Shown here one piece after another: positions 58,707-64,000 of a DNA stretch of 64,000 nt. Origin of the DNA: Eucalyptus grandis (Eukaryota > Streptophyta > Magnoliopsida > Myrtales > Myrtaceae); NCBI RefSeq assembly GCF_016545825.1, contig NC_052622.1, positions 12,095,001 to 12,159,000 on the forward strand. The letters run 5' to 3'. The translations under genes were made by a program, and so were the position numbers. Every line of letters starts with the position of its first letter. Position 1 is the stretch's first letter. The notes under the pieces were generated by a model. It was not told where the DNA came from. It did not search any database and saw nothing but the letters and a program-made list of their open reading frames with translations.

Positions 58707-59091
58707 AAAGTGTCCGGTGAGAATTTCAAGTTAGAAATGCCCTCTCGCTAAGTTATTATTTGCTAGGAGCAATGAAGTAAAGTAATGCAGTAGAGCTAGA
58801 AAGTGAAAAATAATAGTTGCTCATATACATACCCATTTGGAGATGGCTTCCATCCACTCTCTATCCGACTCTCTATGCGTGAATGAAACTTCCACCTTTT
58901 AAAAAATTACGAAAAGAAAAACCAGTTGCAGAGCGCCACAAATGTTGGAGATGCAGTTTTTGATACTTGCCGAGCAGAAGTCTTCTTCAATAGCTGCAAA
59001 TGAGCTGGAGGGATACCATTAAATAAGCTTACACTGGAGACGCAATACTCTAAATCAACTTGGACACCCGATGCAATTGGGCAACCATTAC

Positions 59092-59421
59092 CTATACTTT
59101 AAATAAATTGTTAACATAGCAGGAAATATTTATCTTAAAGCAATCAATCTCTACTTAGCTAGAAAATCATGAGTAATTGTGTATGTGATTGGCAATTTGT
59201 TGGATTTTCACATGAATCTAATATGAGAATTTAATATAATAGCCATACCATATTAATTATATAATCAAATCTAAGAGAAAGTGTTATATCCTATATGCCA
59301 CTTTTAAATCCCGAGGATGCTATGACCTAGGTGAGATGGCATGATATTTTTTATGTTTCTAAGACAATTTTTTTGATTAATTCGGAATAAATAAAATACG
59401 TAATTTGACATGGAATACAAG

Positions 59422-59490
<69 letters not shown>

Positions 59491-61363
59491 GTTTTCTTTA
59501 AATGAGCAAAATCAAGCAAAGAAATCATATCACAAGAAATATTATCCATATTCATTAAAATTCAGAAATTAATTTTAAAGATCAATCAACAAGATTACGA
59601 TTTCACAAAAATAAAAATAAAATAAAATTAGGCGACGAAAAAATACCAAAGTCAAGTTAAAAATTATTAACTAATTTGTGATACCGCTCGAATAGGGCTC
59701 TCCAACTTCCAAAAATGGAGGTCAACGATGCTTCACCGGTGGGGCCTCTCCGCCTGACGGGTTACGTCGTCCCTTCCTATCGATTGAATTATTTATTTAT
59801 TTATTTATAAGCTTCTCCTTCGTGTCAAAGTACAAAGCTGTCAAATTCACTTTCTTTCATCTTCTTTCAACCCACGTCGTCCCGCTTCTTCAATGTGCCT
59901 TGTGGGAGGATATGATATTATTGCAACGTGTGCTCACCCCTGCTTTTTTACCAAAACTCCTTTCTCCTTTTGTTTCATTTTTCAAGAGGCATGAGGACAA
60001 ATCCGGTGAGAATGAGAAAGAGGCGGGCGCAGTCTCCTTCCTTTAATTTATTTTCTTTCATTTGTAGTCACGCCAACGGAAGAGATAAAACAAGATTCTA
60101 TTCTTGGCCAAAATCTCTTTCAAATTTAGGTTCTTGACCATACCATCCCTATGCCTACAAATCACAAGACCTCCTCCACTTATTCAATTTTTTTCTTTCA
60201 CACCCCCAAACTTTTACTTTTGCTGTGCGAAGCCTAGTAAGAAAGAATTAGCTCAAGATACTTTTTTATAGGGAAGAAGGAAATGGGATGACCAACATAA
60301 TAAAAATTATGGGGGCTGCTGTGCTTTTGGAAAATAAAAGGAGCAAAAAAATTGAGGGGAAATTTTCCATCCAAATCCTCTATTTTGAAAAGAGACCAAA
60401 TGCCATAATGGGAAGGAGAAGAGGAGGTTACTTCTTCACTTTTTATTTATTTATTTAATTTGCAGTGCTACTGGGTGGACATCTGATTGGAGTCTTGAAC
60501 CGCGGTTCTCTTTCTTTCTTCTCCAAAAACTTCCAATCCTATTTTTTGGGACCTCTATTTTCAATTTATTTTCCAAACACCTTTCTAATTTGCTGAGACT
60601 CGAGAGGAGCTGGCCTCGCAATATTAGCAAAATATCAATAATATTGTACACCATTGATTTTGAACCCGTAATTCCGAGCTTGACAAGAAAATTAATGAAA
60701 AAATACAACTACTTCAATGAGTATTAATAACCGACCCAAAAAAGAGAGAGTATTAATAGTGTTAAATGAATATACCCGCCTCCTACTTCTTAGTCGTTAG
60801 GATGGATTATAGGTAAATCTTCATAAGCAAATTTACCTCTAATTTTGGTGGCGAAATGGTGGCTCTGTTGGTTTGGGCACCACAACCACAACCACACTGG
60901 GCCTCCATCACCCCTTGTCCCCTTCCACCACCACTACTTCCAACCTCCACTGCCACCGTCAAACCATCACCACCGCCTCTCTGTCTAAGCCTTTGTAAAG
61001 TCAACGTGGGCAAATCTACAATTAAACATCACTATTCCCACATTAATACATTGATCACACAACGAGAATCAGGCAAGCAAATCCTAACAACCGGTGAATG
61101 ATTCTTCAAGACAAGTCCAAATCAAATATAACTCCTCCTTATACTAACAATCAAAATAAAAATTTTCCATCAAATAGAAAAAGTGAGGTACTATAGGATA
61201 GGATTAGAAAAGTTAGAAATATTACTAAAATGTTATTGCTTGGTTTTTAAATGTTTTTGTCCACATAATCACCGAATCACGCGTGCTCAGAAACACTGCG
61301 GCTAGAGTCTTCCGAATCTCGGATCTCTAGCGGAGGGAGGAGAGAGAGAAAGGAGGAACTTCA
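59092..61363. other. Outer part of right arm, no intact gene
   Basis: Reverse complement of 38908-41822. It lacks the SINE seen on the left. A segment with DGLTVAVEVGSSGGGRG on the minus strand (60830-60960) mirrors that at 39690-39820. No RING or other domain found. Confidence 0.55.
59427..59488. repeat. (AC)n(AT)n compound microsatellite, right arm
   Basis: About 13 AC units followed by about 18 AT units. The left-arm partner (41457-41481) has only about 12 TA units. Confidence 0.95.
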
Positions 61364-61900
61364 AGTTTTCTCCCGATTAAATTCCACATTTTGTCGTTCC
61401 CAAGCCACCACCGCCGCCATCCCCAAGCCACCGTCACCACCTCTTGCCGCCGCTCGCTCCGCCGTTCGAGCCGTCATTGCTCCGAACCGCCACTGCCTCC
61501 GCCAGAACTGAGCTCTTCCCCCCTTGGTCGTGGGTTGAGCCGCGACCGCCGCCGTCTTCACCACGCCGTCCGTGCCGCCATTGGTGCCGTGAGACTCGTG
61601 TCTTCGTCACTGTCGCCGAACCTCCCTCAACACCGCCGCTCGACACTGTCACCCCTCGCTTGCCTCGCCGTGGACACCGCCGTTGGACGCCGCTCGTCCC
61701 CCGGGTGGAGGCTGCTCGCCGTTTGGCTATCCAGTCGGGGGCGACGCAGGACGCCTTGGAGACTCGGGCCAGGGCCTACCGGCTTATGGATGACGAGACA
61801 ATAGGTTTTCCTCCGCATTTTTTCTCTTTTCAGTTCTTTTCCTCCCCATTTTTGCTCAAGTTGCTCAAGCTTCATTATTATGCAACGGTAGTTATTAATC
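61364..61900. repeat. GC-rich segment related to 29270-29500
   Basis: The stretch from 61390 to 61760 is rich in CCACCGCCG words and contains ACCCCTCGCTTGCCTCGCCG, matching the minus strand near 29380-29400. Frames are open on several phases on both strands because of composition. I do not call a gene. Confidence 0.45.
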
Positions 61901-62413
61901 ACGAAATTATAAATTAGACTCTGTTTTCTCTAGAAAACTATGAATTTAGTTGTCTATTAGGATGTAAAAGATTAGCAATACATTGCTGTGTGGCAGGTAT
62001 ATGGAGGGTTGGCTTCCATATTCCAAAACTTTCCTTAGGTTCTTCATTTGCTTTACTTTCACACTTTCACTTTCATTGGAAGTTATCTGCATTCTAAAAG
62101 AATCCAATATTTCGTTTCTCGGGTATGCGGTGAGCTTAGGAAAATACCACCTTCCTTCATCTTAAGAAATTTAACCATTTGTCCTGTTTGTAAAATGAAT
62201 TGGAGTACTTGGTAGATTATGTGCTCCCATTGGTCAAGTATGAGTTCGTCGGTTTTCTTCCTTCTTCCTTCTCTAGTTGCTGCATCAGCCATATTTCTGC
62301 TAGTACGCTGGATGACTCTCACGCCACCTTGGGTCTGTTCTCTATCTTGCATTTCTTTCATGGCCACAAGCTTACTTGATTATTTATCTGGGCTTACCTT
62401 TTACTTTCTGCAG
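61901..62413. other. Stretch without recognisable gene
   Basis: A plus-strand frame rich in leucine and phenylalanine (62219-62548) could suggest a membrane segment, but it crosses a likely splice acceptor and has no family resemblance. Confidence 0.5.
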
Positions 62414-62526
62414 AATCCAATTTTGGAATTCTACACATCTTATAAGGCATCTCACTCCATTGCAAGACTTGCAATCCAATGCAAAAGAATACTATACACA
62501 TCAAGTATCGGCAGCAGAAGCAGAAG
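62414..62526 (+). other. Exon-like segment, unidentified
   Basis: It is bounded by a strong acceptor (TTACTTTCTGCAG) and a donor (GAAG/GTACAC). One frame reads HLTPLQDLQSNAKEYYTHQV and SAAEAEG. It is open in two frames and has no partner exon that I could find, so support is weak. Confidence 0.3.
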
Positions 62527-62589
62527 GTACACTAAGCTCAACAACTAGAACAAATTAAAATAAAACTTCTTCTTTATAGTTCAAATCTC

Positions 62590-63214
62590 AAAATGAAAAA
62601 AAAAAAAAGTTCCGAGAATGGCTTGCTTGGCGTCTGGTGAAGCTAAGTTACTTGAGTCTAGCCATTAAATCCATAATTATTTTGTTTTGTTTCAAGAAAT
62701 GATTTCATAGTTCATTTATTTTTTTTGTAAGTAAAGACAGCCCCACGACGTCCGCCGAGGCTTGCTTGGCTTGCTTGGCTTGCTTGGCTTGCGTGGCGTC
62801 TCGTGAAGGTAAGTTACTAGCCATTAAATCCATAATTATTTTGTTTTCTTTCAAGAAATGATTTCCATAGTTCATTTTTTTGTAAGTAACGAAGAGTAAT
62901 GCATAAATAATTATTTTATTTGTTATATTTCATTAATTTATTTTCATACAAGAGTAAACTAGTTTTGTAAATTTAACAAAAAAACATGCCATACCATGCC
63001 CGGATAGATTTATCAACCTAAACTTATGGATCATCATTATTATTTTTATTTTTATTAGGATTGAATCCACTTATTTCTCTCGCCAAGTTGGTTGGTTAGC
63101 TTCCTTGGAGCTGGTCGAGTTGGGTTGGTCTTGATAAATTGCCGTAAAGTTTGTTTTTTTCTAAAATTATTAATTTTTTTATTTTTTATTTTATGAATTT
63201 ATTTTAATTACTAA
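62590..63214 (+). repeat. GCTTGCTTGG-family units, right of the inverted duplication
   Basis: Contains GGCTTGCTTGGCGTC-type words followed by GAAGCTAAGTTACTTGAG and TCCATAATTATTTTGTTTTG twice (62620-62710 and 62760-62860), AACATGCCATACCATGCCC and a TTGGTTGGTTAGC stretch. Same family as the arrays at 42.6-52.4 kb, plus orientation. Confidence 0.7.
62759..62794. repeat. Four tandem GGCTTGCTT units
   Basis: A 9-bp unit repeated four times, the last slightly altered (GGCTTGCGT). It is an expansion of the GCTTGCTTGG word found once per unit in the large arrays. Confidence 0.9.
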
Positions 63215-64000
63215 ACGTGTCTTTTGCCTGTATCCAATGTTTTGGTAGAGCTCGGCTAAAACTCAACTTTGTTTTTTTCTAAGTAAACTAAATTCTCTCC
63301 CTAATAATTATAAATTATTTTATGAATTTATTTTCATTATTAAACATGTCTTTTGCCAAGCTATGCCGTACCCAATGTTCTACATTCGTAGAGCTCACTT
63401 GGGATAAAACTCAAGTTTATTTTTTTTCTAAGTAAACTAAATTCTCTCCCTAATAATTATTAATTATTTTATGAATTTATCTTATGAATTTATTTTCATT
63501 ATTAAACATGTCTTTGGCCAAGCTATGCCATGTTCTACACTCAAGTTTGTTTTTTTTTTTAAAGTAAACTAATTCTCTCCCTAATAATTATTAATTATTT
63601 TATTTTTTTATTTTATGAATTTATTTTCATTACTAAACATGTCTTTTGCCAACCTATGCCGTATCCAATGTTCTACATTCGTAGAGCTCAGTTAGGATAA
63701 AACTCAAAATTCTCTCCTTAATAATTATTAATTATTTTATGAATTTATTTTTATTACTAAACGTGTCTTTTGCCAAGCTATGCCGTACCCTAGAGCTCAC
63801 TTGGGATAAAACTCAACTTTGTTTTTTTTTTCTAAGTAAACTAAATTCTCTCCCTAATAATTATTAATTATTTTATGAATTTATTTTTATTATTAAACAT
63901 GTCTTTTGCCAAGCTATGCCGTACCCAATGTTCTACATTCGTAGAGCTCACTTGGGATAAAACTCAAGTTTGTTTTTTCTAAGTAAACTAAATTCTCTCC
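63215..64000 (+). repeat. Tandem array, unit about 125-160 bp, open at the window edge
   Basis: Six units. Each contains CTTTTGCCAAGCTATGCC (starts near 63223, 63352, 63513, 63643, 63768 and 63903), GTTCTACATTCGTAGAGCTC in most, GGATAAAACTCAA, and TCTAAGTAAACTAAATTCTC followed by CCTAATAATTATTAATTATT. It continues past position 64000. The AAACTCAAGTTT and TCTAAGTAAAC words link it to the larger arrays, so it may be a condensed, higher-copy derivative. Confidence 0.9.

Larger units (their letters stand above)
52513..59091 (-). pseudogene. COP1: COP1 pseudogene, right arm (three exons seen, interrupted)
   Basis: Exon X (58923-59091): YCVSSVSLFNGIPPAHLQ, then LLKKTSARQVSKTASP, which matches the COP1 segment directly after the RING finger; it then departs (TFVALCN where COP1 has a FREAL-like segment). 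Exon Y (58833-58895): VEVSFTHRESDREWMEA, not a COP1 sequence that I recognise. Exon Z (52513-52667): GCLVSIEELDSLIVFLAEE, then EEAERHMQILLDFLHCLRKQ and KVEELNE, the COP1 coiled coil. A one-base frame change falls between LAEE and RKMEQEE, so the exon cannot be read through. COP1 is a RING/coiled-coil/WD40 E3 ligase of about 670 residues; the RING and all WD40 repeats are absent. A gypsy-type LTR and other insertions lie between exons Y and Z. Confidence 0.88.
38908..61363. repeat. Very large inverted duplication (about 22 kb outer span) carrying COP1 exons
   Basis: Outer ends pair GAAGTTCCTCCTTTCTCTCT (38908) with its reverse at about 61344-61363. Further collinear pairs: 39640-39860 with 60760-61020, 40010-40210 with 60480-60680, 41050-41280 with 59640-59830, 41460-41820 with 59095-59490, 41823-42138 with 58833-59091, and 42260-42840 with 52670-53010. 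The inner part (42841-52400) consists mostly of array units in plus orientation on the left and minus on the right. The right arm is far longer because of later insertions. Arms look roughly 80-90 percent identical by eye, with many small indels, so this is not a recent event. Confidence 0.88.

Noticed and set aside
62219..62548. 109-residue hydrophobic frame
   Set aside because: It crosses a strong splice acceptor and is AT/CT-composition driven; no similarity to a known membrane protein.

Overview
This looks like plant nuclear DNA from a eudicot. It is AT-rich, holds plant gene relics with introns (COP1, clade A PP2C, ARPC1, and an F-box protein of the At2g35280 type), and contains Ty1/copia and Ty3/gypsy fragments, Mutator-like foldback elements, a tRNA-derived SINE, and CT/GA-rich stretches like plant 5' leaders. 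I cannot name the species. I found no gene that is clearly intact: every recognisable coding unit is a fragment or has frameshifts, stops or missing exons. The window is best read as a repeat-rich intergenic or pericentromere-like region that collects duplicated gene pieces.

Layout. 0-6.6 kb: mostly anonymous AT-rich DNA with a (GA)n tract, a dispersed ACCGGTT-rich repeat and a decayed BED-finger (hAT) scrap. 6.6-11.2 kb: a segmental tandem duplication carrying short minus-strand exon-like pieces, one of them present three times. 11.2-16 kb: AT-rich and CT-rich DNA with copy A of a dispersed repeat. 16.1-19.1 kb: two truncated copia retrotransposons in series. 20.5-22.3 kb: a minus-strand ARPC1 pseudogene. 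25.4-27.5 kb: a 2.1-kb near-palindrome whose arms are two convergent F-box pseudogenes separated by about 50 bp. 27.9-29.1 kb: unidentified minus-strand exons with good splice sites. 29-33 kb: GC-rich and polypurine/polypyrimidine DNA, repeat copy B, and a TraB-like scrap.

34.6-37.8 kb: an inverted repeat built on a clade A PP2C gene; the two arms have different internal deletions and one is split by a 558-bp Mutator-like insertion. 38.9-61.4 kb: a very large inverted duplication whose arms carry COP1 exons. Its centre is filled by tandem arrays in opposite orientation, copy C of the dispersed repeat and a copia RT scrap. The right arm is enlarged by a gypsy-type LTR, a 2.9-kb TIR element nested inside it, and a GC-cored TIR element; two Mutator-like insertions sit in the inner array. 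The left arm carries a SINE absent from the right arm. 61.4-64 kb: GC-rich DNA, then a 125-160 bp tandem array running off the window.

The main idea to test: three separate inverted duplications of regulatory-gene fragments (F-box, PP2C, COP1) lie within 36 kb. If transcribed through, each could fold into long dsRNA and feed small-RNA silencing of the parent genes. That is inference from structure only.
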